Below are positions 27,707 to 36,555 of a stretch of DNA of 64,000 bases, piece by piece. The stretch comes from an uncultured Verrucomicrobiota bacterium. GTDB taxonomy: Bacteria > Verrucomicrobiota > Verrucomicrobiia > Opitutales > Opitutaceae. The DNA lies in the NCBI GenBank assembly GCA_903898675.1, contig CAIUGM010000022.1, positions 288,293-352,292 of the forward strand, read 5' to 3'. Numbering within the stretch: the stretch's first letter is position 1; each line of letters starts with the position of its first letter. Below the pieces are notes generated by a model that worked only from the letters and a program-made list of their open reading frames with translations, did not search any database and had not been told where the DNA came from. A program made the translations under genes and the position numbers.

Positions 27707-30469
27707 TCATGGGGAGATTTTAACACGGTTGGTTTTCGGGGCGGTATGCCGCATGACCTCCTGGTGCAAACGCCACCGCTCGGTTGCAGCCATGGCCCGG
27801 CGCTGACGCATTCCGCGCAGGACGAATGATTCCGAGGCTGGGCGCTTCATCTCCAATGCGAGGCCACGGTCGCCGCTTTGCTCGATGCTGACGCGAAGCT
27901 CGGCTTTATTGTCCGTGAAAACGATGACCTGTTTCCGCCCACGCGAGATAGCGACATACCACTGGTTACTGTTGGTTGCAGCGCGGCAGCCCGCATCCCC
28001 CACCAGCACGGTGTCCACGGTCTTGCCCTGCGAAGCGTAGGACGTGACGGCATAGCCGCGATTGAAGAAACGCTGTTGCGGTGAAAGGGTCTTCACCGTG
28101 AGGCGGTCGTCTACAATCGTCAGCGAGCCATCGGCGGCGACACTGCGCACCGTCACGAGTTCGCCGTTGGCGATGGCGAGACCCTCCTTAGATTTCCCGT
28201 TGAACTTCAGTTGCAGGCGGTCGCCGGGGGCGATGTCGGTCTCATGCTCGACGGCGATGGCCAGCCGGTGGGTGTGGCCGTAGCTCATGGTTGAACGCCG
28301 GCCATCCTTGATGAGCACCACGCCCTGTTCATTGGTCCCGGCGATGGGGCAAATATCGCCTTTGGCATACCGGCCATAGCGTTTGATGACGTAGGCGAAC
28401 TGGCCGGGTTGATAGAACCGGCCGTCCCGCTTCTGCGCTTCGTCGAGATCAACCCCCTGATAGGTCTTCAACGTGACGCCGGAGCCGATTCGCCCGGCCG
28501 TTTTGAGTTCCGCCCGGACAGCTTCATTCAAGGCGTTCACCTCGTTCCAGGTTTGGGCCACGACTAGCGGACGTTCCTGGCAGTCAAGGCTGGCGAGGTA
28601 TTCCCGGGCCAGTATGGCCCATCGATCACCCGGCGCGACCTCGCGGATGCAACCCAGTCGATCCAAACCATCGAAAGACTCGGCAATGCGCCCAGACGCC
28701 GCTGCCTTTACCGCCTTGCGGTAAGCCGCCACGAACCTCCGATCTTGCGCCGTTTTCGCCCGCGCCGGGTCTTGCCGTCGGATGTCTCGGAGGACCGCCG
28801 CCTTCAAACCACTGAATTTCTCGATGGCACGCATGGCGTCTGAAGCCTGCACGGCACCATGCTGCCTGGTGTCACCCGAGAGGATCAACCGGCCGTCGTG
28901 CGCTTTTACCAAGGCCACCAGTGCGGCCAATTGCTTCCCGCCAATCTGCCCGGACTCATCCACCAGCACCACCGCCCGCGCCGGCAGGGTTTGGTTCTGG
29001 AGGCAGAGCGCGAGGGTTGAGGCCGGGAGCCCGTCGGCGCAGAGATCGGCGACCTGCTGGCGCTGTGGGGCCAGCACGACCACGGGATGGCCGGCGGCCT
29101 TGAGCCCGTTTGTCACCTCGCGCAGGGTAAAACTTTTACCCGTGCCGGCGCTGCCCCGGAACAGGGTGATGAAATCCCGGCTATTAAGGATCTGGTTCAC
29201 CGCTACCGCCTGCTCCGCCGACAGGGTGGCCGCCGGCTGGTAGTCCTCAGTGAAGGGACATTTCTGACCACGGCCGTCATGGGCGGCCACCACGATCCCG
29301 AGTTCATAGCGGAGCACCTCTTTCGAGGTAATCTTGCGTGTGCCGTCTTCGCGGATGTAACCCCTTTTCTCGATGGCCTCCCGCAACGCCGCCAGGTCGA
29401 AATCCTCCCCGCGACCGCGGGCCAGTGCTACCGACATCAGCTCGTAATCGTTGACCACGGACCGACGTTCAAAGAGGTGCTCATCAGCCCATGCCGTGAT
29501 GCCCGCCACGTCGGCCGGTTTCGCCGCCTTAGGCTGAACGGAGCGCAACGCTCCCAGGGCCTTCGTTTCGTCCGGGGTCATCTGCTTTCCCCACGCCGGA
29601 CGCAACCGGTCCGCCGTCGAATCCTTGAGTTTACGCCGCCGGTTTCCGTGCGCGATCCGCCCGCGCAGCTCGCTCACGTTCGAGACAGGTGATCCTATTT
29701 TCAAACGCTGGTCGGTCTCCTCATTGATTTGCTGGTTTCGTTTGGAAAACCGGGCGATTACGGACGCCGGGACACCCTTGATTTCAAAGCCCCGCGCATT
29801 GTTTGTGATCTCGTAGCCGAGCGCCCGGAGGCCCTTGCAGAGTTCGTGCCGGTAGTAATTCGTGGCGAACATCTGCGCCCCATACATGGCCTCCACTTGG
29901 AGCGCTTTCCACCGGGTTTCGGTCGGATCAAAGGTCGCGTTGAACACGACGCAATGGGTATGGAGGTGAGGGTCGAGTTCCCGGCTTGTGTCGTGCCGGA
30001 ACGTCGCCGCCACCAGATTACCTGTTGACCGGCTACCGCGCTGGCCACCCTTTCGGACGCGCGTCTCGGCATATTTTTCCAGTTCCAACATGGCCTTTTG
30101 CACCGCCCGGTTATGCACCTCCAAAATACGATCATCTTGGTAGAGTGCGACCACCGACACCGACTTCGGAGGAGCAATCGCGAAGTCGTAAAAGATGCGC
30201 CGGTTGGCCTTCAACTCGTTGCCGCCGGACAGACGAATCGTGTTCATCCGCTGGCCCAGTTTCTGCCCTGTCGCTGGATTCTTGCCCTCACATAGCGCGA
30301 CGAAAACCGCCTCGTTTACGGTGCCTTTCAGTCCTAGTTTTTCCGCTCCTGCGCCTAGCCACTCACCGGCTACTTTGACCCCCTCAGAATAGTAGTCCCC
30401 GACGCTTAAGTGCTCGCGGAAATACTCCTTGGCATTGCTCAGATTAAACTGGATGTGCGATTGAATCAT
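27707..30469 (-). CDS. MobF/TrwC-type conjugative relaxase with RecD-like helicase
   Basis: 920 residues. The N-terminal relaxase has candidate catalytic tyrosines Y16, Y26 and Y27 and the metal-binding triad H168-L-H170-T-H172 (DPHLHTHCVVFN). The helicase has Walker A GSAGTGKS at about 439-446, Walker B VVLVDESGQIG near 497, and a late UvrD/RecD-type motif YAVTSYASQGKTVDTVLVGD followed by WYVAISRGRKQVIVF. It should nick an oriT and unwind the strand for transfer. No transfer apparatus is nearby, so a helper would be needed. No Shine-Dalgarno sequence precedes the ATG. Confidence 0.93.
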   Translation of the reverse strand: MIQSHIQFNLSNAKEYFREHLSVGDYYSEGVKVAGEWLGAGAEKLGLKGTVNEAVFVALCEGKNPATGQKLGQRMNTIRLSGGNELKANRRIFYDFAIAPPKSVSVVALYQDDRILEVHNRAVQKAMLELEKYAETRVRKGGQRGSRSTGNLVAATFRHDTSRELDPHLHTHCVVFNATFDPTETRWKALQVEAMYGAQMFATNYYRHELCKGLRALGYEITNNARGFEIKGVPASVIARFSKRNQQINEETDQRLKIGSPVSNVSELRGRIAHGNRRRKLKDSTADRLRPAWGKQMTPDETKALGALRSVQPKAAKPADVAGITAWADEHLFERRSVVNDYELMSVALARGRGEDFDLAALREAIEKRGYIREDGTRKITSKEVLRYELGIVVAAHDGRGQKCPFTEDYQPAATLSAEQAVAVNQILNSRDFITLFRGSAGTGKSFTLREVTNGLKAAGHPVVVLAPQRQQVADLCADGLPASTLALCLQNQTLPARAVVLVDESGQIGGKQLAALVALVKAHDGRLILSGDTRQHGAVQASDAMRAIEKFSGLKAAVLRDIRRQDPARAKTAQDRRFVAAYRKAVKAAASGRIAESFDGLDRLGCIREVAPGDRWAILAREYLASLDCQERPLVVAQTWNEVNALNEAVRAELKTAGRIGSGVTLKTYQGVDLDEAQKRDGRFYQPGQFAYVIKRYGRYAKGDICPIAGTNEQGVVLIKDGRRSTMSYGHTHRLAIAVEHETDIAPGDRLQLKFNGKSKEGLAIANGELVTVRSVAADGSLTIVDDRLTVKTLSPQQRFFNRGYAVTSYASQGKTVDTVLVGDAGCRAATNSNQWYVAISRGRKQVIVFTDNKAELRVSIEQSGDRGLALEMKRPASESFVLRGMRQRRAMAATERWRLHQEVMRHTAPKTNRVKISP

Positions 30470-31083
30470 GGTTGGTAGAGCCGACTTAGCGGCAATGAGT
30501 TATGTAACGTAGCCACGTTACTTTTTGGGTGAGACACCTTACCCCTAACGCTGAAGCGTAAGGTGGACGACTTGCGTAAATCCGACTCGGCTATGTCGGC
30601 TTACACATGACGCGAAGCGTCAACCGGCGCAGACCTGCGCACCGAGGAAACCGGGCAGCCGCCCGGAGGGCAGAGGCCCGGTTTCCGACCTCCACGAAGA
30701 CACGCCGCGCTGCGCTGGTTCGGCGTGCCATCGTGGAGCCCGCGGAGCGTGCGGCACGCGCGCGGAGACATGGGGACGCTCCTCGCTTTCGCCCGCCGTC
30801 CGCCTCCGCTGGCCACCACCTGGCGGGCACGCTGCGGCTCCCGGCCCGGCTTCGCTCGTCGCGTCCCCCTGACTCCGCGCCGGCCGCCGGTTGTGGGCGC
30901 ACGGCGCCCACCCAAGAATAGGATCAGCCGCGATTTTTTCCCGCCCGACACACAGTGTGTCGCTTCGTAAAAGGGCCTTATTCGAGACCCCGAGGGGAGG
31001 CCCTATTCGGGCGACACGTGTCGCCGACTTCCGACCGCACCGACCGGGGTGCCGCGCTGGCGGAGAAGCCAGCGCGGCGCGGG
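30470..31083. other. Hairpin-dense non-coding region, candidate oriT or structured RNA
   Basis: 614 bases with no credible gene on either strand and at least ten perfect or nested stem-loops. Examples are GTAACGT/ACGTTAC (30504-30521), CACCTTAC/GTAAGGTG with a nested ACGCT/AGCGT (30535-30565), GACGC/GCGTC (30609-30621), GCGCAG/CTGCGC (30627-30640), GGAAACCGGG/CCCGGTTTCC (30646-30686), CTCCACGA/TCGTGGAG enclosing CACGCCG/CGGCGTG (30690-30738), TGGGCGC/GCGCCCA (30894-30910), CGACACAC/GTGTGTCG (30946-30962), a 14-base palindrome (31011-31024), and GCCGCGCTGGC/GCCAGCGCGGC (31051-31078). It lies upstream of the relaxase gene, where MobF oriTs often sit. Confidence 0.7.
31051..31078 (-). terminator. 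11-bp perfect hairpin after the integrase gene
   Basis: GCCGCGCTGGC (31051-31061), loop GGAGAA, GCCAGCGCGGC (31068-31078), immediately beyond the integrase stop. There is no T run, so terminator function is uncertain. It may equally belong to the hairpin array. Confidence 0.4.
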
Positions 31084-32304
31084 TCAGGCCGCGGCGCAAA
31101 GCACCAGAACGGGCGGCGTCGCCGGAACCACGACCGGGGGAACCTTAGCGGCCTGTTTCGGCCGGATGCCGAAGAACTGTTTCGCCTCGGCCGCGCTCTT
31201 CAAGTCGAGGTAGTGCTTTTTGATGATGGCCTCGGAATTGCCCGCTTGGAGTGCGGCTTCGCCGAGTGAGCGGAATTTGGCGACGTGCATCGAAATGAAC
31301 GTGTGCCGCATCACGTCATGCGTGAGGCCAAAACGCTTCGCGATCCGTGCCCGGAGCTTTTGCAGGTTCGGCATGATGATCGGATTTTTCGCGAGCGGAT
31401 AAGCCCGGAGCCAGGCCGCAAGGTTTGGTTGAATCGCCACCGTGCGTTTCTCCCTGACCTTGGAGACCTCGGGCTCGATGAGGATCACGCCCGTATCGAG
31501 CCGCACGTGGGCCGGCAGGAGGCGGAGAATCTCGCCCGTCCGTAGGCATGGCCGGATGCCCGCGAAGAGGCACAGGGCAAAGAAGGGCACAAGGCGGCCG
31601 TTCTGGTAGCCCTCGACATAGGTCATCAATTCCTGCGCCTGCGCCGCCGTCAGCGTCTTGGCGGAGCCGCGACGGTGGGCAATCCGGTAGTATGGGATTT
31701 TCTTGATCGGATTGGTCGCAAGCCATTCCTGCTGCTCGGCGAACTTGAGGAAGGTCGAGACGAGGCCGCGCCGGTTGTTGTAGGTCTTGAGGCACCCATT
31801 GGCCCGCTGGAAATACGTCGTCAGCTTTGCCGCGGTCAGTTCGGCGACCGTGATGCCGGGGAAGTGTATTTTCAGCGCCTTCATGTGCCGGTTGATCGTC
31901 GTGAGCTGGGACGCCGAAATGAGCTTCTGCTCATGCTCCCGCGTTTTTACTACGAGGTAGGCCGCGACCGCCTCATCCAGCGCTTTCTGATTCTCTGGCG
32001 TGCGGTGGTTGGTCAGGGCGTAATCGACGCAGAAGGACAGCGTGCGACTACCGCCAGCCAGTCGCCGGAAAACGGCCTCGGCCTCGCGGACTTGATCCTC
32101 CGCGAGGCAGGTGGTGACGGCGCTTAGACTCGACGCCAGTTGCAGCGCCTTGAGTTCAAGGACGCCCTTTTCGGCGGCAGCCTCCTCCTGGGTCTTGAAG
32201 TTGCGCCGGATGCGGACGCCGTTGAGCTGGCCATCGACGCGGAACGAGAAAACGCCGTTCCGGTTCTTAAACCGGCTGACAGCGAACATAGGTTGGACAT
32301 TCAT
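31084..32304 (-). CDS. Tyrosine recombinase (integrase)
   Basis: 406 residues with an N-terminal arm-binding-like region, a core-binding SAM-like domain (about 100-200) and a C-terminal catalytic domain. Catalytic candidates are R251 or R255 (AGIRPCLRTGEI), a Lys near 282-286, H329 and R333 (THDVMRHTF), and Tyr365 (KKHYLDL). The second conserved His/Trp position is Asn356 (AGNSEAI). It starts 64 bases from the 3' end of tRNA-Ser and is transcribed away from it. The C-terminal tail is Pro/Val/Ala-rich. It presumably catalyses integration and excision of the element. Confidence 0.93.
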   Translation of the reverse strand: MNVQPMFAVSRFKNRNGVFSFRVDGQLNGVRIRRNFKTQEEAAAEKGVLELKALQLASSLSAVTTCLAEDQVREAEAVFRRLAGGSRTLSFCVDYALTNHRTPENQKALDEAVAAYLVVKTREHEQKLISASQLTTINRHMKALKIHFPGITVAELTAAKLTTYFQRANGCLKTYNNRRGLVSTFLKFAEQQEWLATNPIKKIPYYRIAHRRGSAKTLTAAQAQELMTYVEGYQNGRLVPFFALCLFAGIRPCLRTGEILRLLPAHVRLDTGVILIEPEVSKVREKRTVAIQPNLAAWLRAYPLAKNPIIMPNLQKLRARIAKRFGLTHDVMRHTFISMHVAKFRSLGEAALQAGNSEAIIKKHYLDLKSAAEAKQFFGIRPKQAAKVPPVVVPATPPVLVLCAAA

Positions 32305-32367
32305 GCTTAGGTTGCCGCGTCAAGCTGGCAACCTAGCTTCGGGATTCTCCTCCTCATAGGGGGAAAA

Positions 32368-32455
32368 TGGCGGAGAGGGAGGGATTCGAACCCCCGGGAC
32401 CTTGCGGCCCACCGCATTTCGAGTGCGGCGCGATCGACCACTCTGCCACCTCTCC
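32368..32455 (-). tRNA. tRNA-Ser(CGA)
   Basis: 88 bases on the minus strand including an encoded CCA. The acceptor stem GGAGAGG pairs with CCTCTCC. The anticodon arm is CCGCA-CTCGAAA-TGCGG with anticodon CGA. A long class II variable arm and the T loop GGTTCGAATCC are present. It reads serine codon UCG. Its 3' end faces the integrase gene and is the likely attachment site. Confidence 0.96.
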
Positions 32456-32462
32456 GTGATCA

Positions 32463-32498
32463 CCCTCCTTCGTCCCGTAGTGGCGGGACGACGGAGGG
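32463..32498. repeat. Large hairpin just upstream of tRNA-Ser
   Basis: CCCTCCTTCGTCCCG (32463-32477) pairs with CGGGACGACGGAGGG (32484-32498) with one mismatch and a six-base loop. It lies 8 bases from the tRNA 5' end on its promoter side. It might mark the end of another transcript or affect tRNA leader processing. Confidence 0.7.
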
Positions 32499-32590
32499 CA
32501 TAGGGGCCAGAACGTAGGCCCCCGACCTGAAAACGGAAGCCGAAAGTTGAAATGGAAAACCCTTCATTTTCTCCCTGAAACCTGAGGCAA

Positions 32591-32682
32591 TTTAACCACG
32601 AAACACACGAAAAGCAGGCTCAGAGAACATCAGGTCATACCCCCGGTATGACTTTCGTGTATTTGGTGTATTTCGTGGTTCC
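32591..32682. repeat. CCACGAA-type long inverted repeat
   Basis: The left arm TTTAACCACGAAACACACGA and the right arm, which reads TTTCGTGTATTTGGTGTATT and ends in CGTGGTT, are inverted copies flanking about 35 bases. The family relates to the CCACGGAT repeats at 33122 and 50043. The stretch 32499-32703 has no gene. Confidence 0.65.
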
Positions 32683-32703
32683 ATCCGACTGACCGGCTTC
32701 CCC

Positions 32704-33111
32704 TCAGGTGTTCTCGTCCCCGCCCGCCCCCGACTCCGTCCGGTTGAGCGGCAGGTGGTGGGGGAAAAACGAGTAATAGAGCATGAGCTGCCAGCTGCGC
32801 GAGGGCCGGTAGAGCAGGGCCGGGACGACCACCGAGCCGCCGACCGCCAGGCCCGCCGCCCAGCGGCCGCCGATCACCCCGTTGTACCAGAGCAGGGCCA
32901 CGGGCACGAGGCAGCCGACCAGCGTGATGCCGTAGTTCAACGACATCGCCCCAAGGTAGAACCCGTCGTCCTTCTCAAACTTCAGGCCGCAGTCGGGACA
33001 CGCATGGTTCAGCTCGAACAGCGTGCCGGCCTTGAACAGGGCGTGCCCGCCGCAGTTGGGACAGCGGTTGGTGAGGCCGCGGGTGATGATCTGGCCACGG
33101 GTGACTTTCAT
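32704..33111 (-). CDS. DUF983 membrane protein
   Basis: 135 residues from ATG 33111 (MKVTRGQIITRGLTNRCPNC). A longer frame to 33222 adds repeat-derived sequence. Two zinc-ribbon-like pairs (CPNCGGHALF and CPDCGLKF) are followed by two hydrophobic helices (SLNYGITLVGCLVPVALLWY and AGLAVGGSVVVPALL), the DUF983 layout. Function is unknown. The Cys pairs may bind metal. It lies downstream of tsf but beyond that gene's terminator. Confidence 0.85.
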   Translation of the reverse strand: MKVTRGQIITRGLTNRCPNCGGHALFKAGTLFELNHACPDCGLKFEKDDGFYLGAMSLNYGITLVGCLVPVALLWYNGVIGGRWAAGLAVGGSVVVPALLYRPSRSWQLMLYYSFFPHHLPLNRTESGAGGDENT

Positions 33112-33121
33112 GGGGAGGATA

Positions 33122-33158
33122 TTTAACCACGGATGACACGGATGCACACGGATAAATT
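33122..33158. repeat. Single arm of the CCACGGAT repeat family
   Basis: TTTAACCACGGATGACACGG followed by ATGCACACGGATAAATT matches the arms of the inverted repeat at 50043-50175, but here no partner arm was found. Confidence 0.6.
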
Positions 33159-33281
33159 GCCGCCATTCCCTGGAGGGCCCGCGTCCCCGCGGGCCGCGGA
33201 CGGCCGGGAGGCGTCCCTCCACTCCCCGTCGCCATCCTCCTTCGCCGAGCCTACGGCGGATATTTTTCGCTCTGAGAAAAA

Positions 33282-33312
33282 CAAAAAAAGGCGCTCCTTG
33301 CGGGAGCGCCTC
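33282..33312 (-). terminator. Rho-independent terminator of rpsB-tsf
   Basis: On the minus strand GGCGCTCCC-GCAA-GGAGCGCC is followed by TTTTTTT. It lies 23 bases beyond the tsf stop. Confidence 0.93.
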
Positions 33313-33334
33313 TTGAATTGATTGGTCCCTCGCC

Positions 33335-33925
33335 TCAGGCGCCGAGCTGGTAGCGGGTGAAGCGCCGGATGACCATGTTCTCGCCGAGCTTCGCGATGTT
33401 CTCGGTGAGGATGTCCTTGATCATCTTCTCCGGATTTTTCACGAAGGGCTGGTCGAGGAGGCAGACCTGCGAGTAGTACTTGTCGAGCTTGCCCTCGACA
33501 ATCTTCTGCACGGCGGCGGGGGGCTTGCCGGCCAGCTGGGCGGTGGCGATCTCGCGCTCCTTGGCCAGGTCGGCCTCGGGCACTTCCTCGCGCCGCACAT
33601 AGCTGGGGTTCGCGGCGGCGATCTGCAGGCAGAGGTCCTGGCAGAAGGACTTGAACGCATCCGTCTTCCCGACGAAGTCGGTCTCGCAGTTGACCTCGAC
33701 GAGGACGCCGACCTTGCCGCCGACGTGGATGTAGGAATGGATCAGGCCTTCCTTCGTGGCGCGGCTGGAGAGCTTGTCGATCTTGCCGCCGAGCTTCTTG
33801 CGGAGGATCGTCTGGGCCTCTTCGAGGCTGCCCTGGGCTTCGTCGAGCGCCTTCTTGCATTCAAGCATTCCGGCGCCGGTTTTGGCGCGGAGATCCGCGA
33901 CCATGCTGGCTGTGACAACTGACAT
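33335..33925 (-). CDS. tsf: Elongation factor Ts
   Basis: 196 residues, the guanine-nucleotide exchange factor for EF-Tu. The N-terminal UBA-like module reads VADLRAKTGAGMLECKKALD. The core has LVEVNCETDFVGKTDAFK, the TDFV region that contacts EF-Tu. The C-terminus ends MVIRRFTRYQLGA. Length equals the short EF-Ts type known from Thermus, which lacks the extended second core subdomain of the E. coli form (about 280 residues). It follows rpsB by 23 bases in the classic rpsB-tsf order and ends at a strong terminator. Confidence 0.97.
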   Translation of the reverse strand: MSVVTASMVADLRAKTGAGMLECKKALDEAQGSLEEAQTILRKKLGGKIDKLSSRATKEGLIHSYIHVGGKVGVLVEVNCETDFVGKTDAFKSFCQDLCLQIAAANPSYVRREEVPEADLAKEREIATAQLAGKPPAAVQKIVEGKLDKYYSQVCLLDQPFVKNPEKMIKDILTENIAKLGENMVIRRFTRYQLGA

Positions 33926-33948
33926 AGTGGGTGGTCTTGATTTAAAGG

Positions 33949-34830
33949 TTAGACGTCCTCGGTGCTGACCGCGGACTTCTTGGCGCCGGTGCGGCTCGTG
34001 CGGCGGTGCGGCAGGGCGGCGGGCTTCTCTTCCTCGATGAGGCCCTTGAGGTTCGCCGGGATCACGACCTTATCGAGGTCGATCTCGCCGCTGGCGGCGG
34101 CGACGTTGGCGGCGGCCTTGGCATCGGCGTGGGCCGTGCGGCGGGCCTCGCGGTGGGCCAGGCCCTGCGTGATGGCCTCGACGACCGTCTCGACGATGAT
34201 GCGCACGGACTTCGTGGCGTCGTCGTTGCCGGGGATCGGGTAGGTCAGCTGGGTCGGGTCGGAATTGGTGTCAACCAGGCCGATCGACGGGATGTTCATG
34301 CGCTTGGCCTCGGCCACCGCGATCTCCTCGTAGCTGGTGTCGACCACGAACATCGCGCCGGGCAGGCCGGTGATGTTGGCGATACCGTCGAAATTGCGCG
34401 TCATGCGGGCCATTTCGCGGCGGATGGCGGACTCCTCCTTGGAGGAGAACTTGCCGAGCTCGCCGTTGGCGTCCATCGCCTGGTACTTCTTGAATTTGAC
34501 GAGCGACTTCTTGATCGTCTCGAAATTGGTCAGCGTGCCGCCCATCCAGCGGGTGGTGACGTAGGGCATGTTGGTCGCGGCCGCGGCCTCGCGGATGAGC
34601 TCCTGCGCCTGGCGCTTGGTGCCGACCAGCAGCACGTCACCGCCGCCGGCGACGAGGCTTTCGATGAACGCGCACGCTTTCTCCAGCTGCGAGTGGGTCT
34701 TCTCCAGGTCGATGATCGTGATGCCCTGGCGATGATCGAAAACGTAGGGCTTGGAGCGCGGATTCCAACGCTTGGTCTGGTGACCGAGGTGGACGCCGGC
34801 ATCGAGGAGGTCTTTGGGAGTGATATTCAT
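33949..34830 (-). CDS. rpsB: 30S ribosomal protein S2
   Basis: 293 residues from ATG 34830 ([20 protein letters not shown]), the universal S2 N-terminus. A start 24 bases upstream is possible but unlikely. Family blocks [33 protein letters not shown] and PIPGNDDA are present. An approximately 40-residue basic C-terminal extension ([20 protein letters not shown]) exceeds the usual length. First gene of the rpsB-tsf operon. No Shine-Dalgarno sequence. Confidence 0.98.
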   Translation of the reverse strand: MNITPKDLLDAGVHLGHQTKRWNPRSKPYVFDHRQGITIIDLEKTHSQLEKACAFIESLVAGGGDVLLVGTKRQAQELIREAAAATNMPYVTTRWMGGTLTNFETIKKSLVKFKKYQAMDANGELGKFSSKEESAIRREMARMTRNFDGIANITGLPGAMFVVDTSYEEIAVAEAKRMNIPSIGLVDTNSDPTQLTYPIPGNDDATKSVRIIVETVVEAITQGLAHREARRTAHADAKAAANVAAASGEIDLDKVVIPANLKGLIEEEKPAALPHRRTSRTGAKKSAVSTEDV

Positions 34831-35330
34831 GTGATCTATGTCGGAACGAGACACAGGTCGGCCAACTGGGCCGCCTTGCGATCGTAACTGCAGTTTAGGT
34901 TATGGGTTTAAGGAACGGGAAAGGCCGAAAAGAGAGACCCGCCCCACCCTTGGCAAGTCCGATTCTTGCGATTTTCCGGGCGGGAGCGTGGCCGGCGTAC
35001 AGCCCAGGCCCATCGAATTCATTCACTTATCATTGCAAGATATTGATCTTCAATGCTCTGAACCCCCACGCTACCAGTTCAACGATCCCCACTCTGGGGT
35101 AGCCGTGTTGGAGGGACTTGTCAGCCGTAGGCCCGGCGAAGGCTGAAACGACAACGCGGTTCTCCCGAAGCCACCCTTTCGTCTCCCACTCAAGCGCAGC
35201 TACAGGATGACTCCATCCGTCGGAAGGCCGCCGCCCGTCTACATTACTGTCCTAAAGGATGGGGGCTTGAGCCCGGATTGACCCGGCGTACGTTGGTCGG
35301 CTCCACCCCAGTCAACCCCGACTTAGTATC
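34831..35330. other. Intergenic region between rpsB and galM, no gene
   Basis: 500 bases between divergent operons. The left half should contain the rpsB promoter. The right half contains a GTAG...CTAC element (35099-35203) and a GC-rich stretch before galM. No frame here has recognisable coding features. Confidence 0.6.
35099..35203. repeat. BIME-like element, GTAGCCGTG family copy
   Basis: Begins GTAGCCGTGTTGGAGG and ends CACTCAAGCGCAGCTAC. Read on the minus strand, both ends match those of the 58964-59088 element (GTAGCYGCGCTTGAGT ... CCAACRCGGCTAC), while the centre has diverged. Confidence 0.7.
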
Positions 35331-36485
35331 ATGAAGACGTTTCGATTTGTTGCTTTCTCTCAACTGGCGATGTTCCTGCTGGGCACCGCCGCCAACTTAT
35401 TCGCCGCCAGCCCATCGATCACCATGAGCCCATTTGGCCAGACTCCCGACGGACGTGAAGCCACCCTCTATTCCCTGAAGAACGCCAACGGCGTGCAGGC
35501 CGATATCACCGACCTCGGTGGCACGGTGGTGCGCCTGCTGGTGCCGGACCGGACGGGCAAGACCGGCGACGTGGTCCTCGGCTTCAACTCGGCGACGCCC
35601 TACCCGACCCAGACGGCCTATTTCGGCGCCCTCATCGGCCGCATCGGCAACCGGGTGGCCGGCGGTAAATTCACCCTCGATGGGCACGAGTACCAGCTCG
35701 CCCGGAACAATTCGCCGCAGGATGTCCCGGTGCACCTGCACGGCGGACGGGTCGGCTTCGACAAGGTCTTCTGGCGCGCCACCCCGCTCATCAGCCAGGG
35801 CGAGCCGGCCCTGCAGCTGACCTACACCAGCAAGGACGGCGAGGAAGGCTACCCCGGCAACCTCAGCGTCACCGTCACCTACACCCTGACCAAGGAAAAC
35901 GGCCTCCGGATCGACTACCAGGCCACCACCGACAAGGCGACCCCGGTGAACCTGACCAACCACAGTTATTTCAACCTGCGGGGCGAAGGCGACGGTGACA
36001 TCCTCGGCCACGAGTTGCTGCTCCACGCCGGCCGGTACACGCCGGTGCTGCCCGGGCTCATCCCCAACGGTCAGCTCGCGCCCGTGGCCGGCACGCCTTT
36101 TGATTTCACCACCTTCCACGCCATCGGCGAGCGGGTCGATGCGGTCAACGGCCAGCTCAAGCTCGGCGGCGGTTACGACCACAACTGGGTGCTCGACGTC
36201 GCCAAGCCCGGCGCGCTGGCCAAGGCGGCCGAGGTCCGGGAGTCCACGACCGGGCGCACCATGGAGGTCTGGACCACGGAGCCCGGCATCCAGTTCTACA
36301 GCGGCAACTTTCTCGACGGCACCCTGACCGGCAAGAGCGGGCGCAAATACCCCTTCCGCGGCGGATTCTGCCTCGAGACCCAGCACTTCCCCGATTCGCC
36401 GAATCAGCCGGGCTTCCCCAGCATCATCCTGCGGCCCGGCGAGACCTACCACACGACCACGGTCTATCGCTTCGGCACCTACTGA
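35331..36485 (+). CDS. galM: Aldose 1-epimerase, exported
   Basis: 384 residues. The signal peptide (FRFVAFSQLAMFLLGTAANL) is followed by a mutarotase fold. Recognisable motifs are GRIGNRVAGGKF, the catalytic-His region VHLHGG, NLTNHSYFNL (second His), YDHNWVLD, and ending LETQHFPDSPNQPGFPS containing the catalytic Glu. It interconverts anomers of aldoses such as galactose or arabinose, probably in the periplasm. First gene ahead of araB with a 70-base gap, so it probably opens the arabinose cluster. Confidence 0.94.
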   Translation: MKTFRFVAFSQLAMFLLGTAANLFAASPSITMSPFGQTPDGREATLYSLKNANGVQADITDLGGTVVRLLVPDRTGKTGDVVLGFNSATPYPTQTAYFGALIGRIGNRVAGGKFTLDGHEYQLARNNSPQDVPVHLHGGRVGFDKVFWRATPLISQGEPALQLTYTSKDGEEGYPGNLSVTVTYTLTKENGLRIDYQATTDKATPVNLTNHSYFNLRGEGDGDILGHELLLHAGRYTPVLPGLIPNGQLAPVAGTPFDFTTFHAIGERVDAVNGQLKLGGGYDHNWVLDVAKPGALAKAAEVRESTTGRTMEVWTTEPGIQFYSGNFLDGTLTGKSGRKYPFRGGFCLETQHFPDSPNQPGFPSIILRPGETYHTTTVYRFGTY

Positions 36486-36555
36486 ACGCGACCGGGCAGG
36501 ACGGTCAAGCAACCCGGTCATTCTCCTGCCGCGCCGGCGCGGCTAAATCACCCGC

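Larger units (their letters stand above)
27446..32370. mobile_element. Putative integrative mobilizable element at tRNA-Ser
   Basis: A segment carrying only a relaxase-helicase, a hairpin-rich non-coding block and a tyrosine integrase. The right limit is the 3' end of tRNA-Ser (32368), 64 bases from the integrase start, the usual position for tRNA-directed integration. The left limit is set at the truncated ThuA gene. No copy of the tRNA 3' end was found near the left limit, so that boundary is uncertain and may be a deletion scar. No coupling protein or type IV secretion genes are present. Confidence 0.6.

Noticed and set aside
30470..31083. CRISPR array
   Set aside because: The inverted repeats differ from each other in sequence and spacing, there is no recurring direct repeat, and no cas genes are present.
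27707..32304. Prophage
   Set aside because: There are no capsid, tail, terminase or lysis genes. The relaxase indicates conjugative mobilisation.
34831..35330. Riboswitch or leader peptide upstream of galM
   Set aside because: The only structure is a dispersed GTAG...CTAC element; no known aptamer core or short leader frame was recognised.
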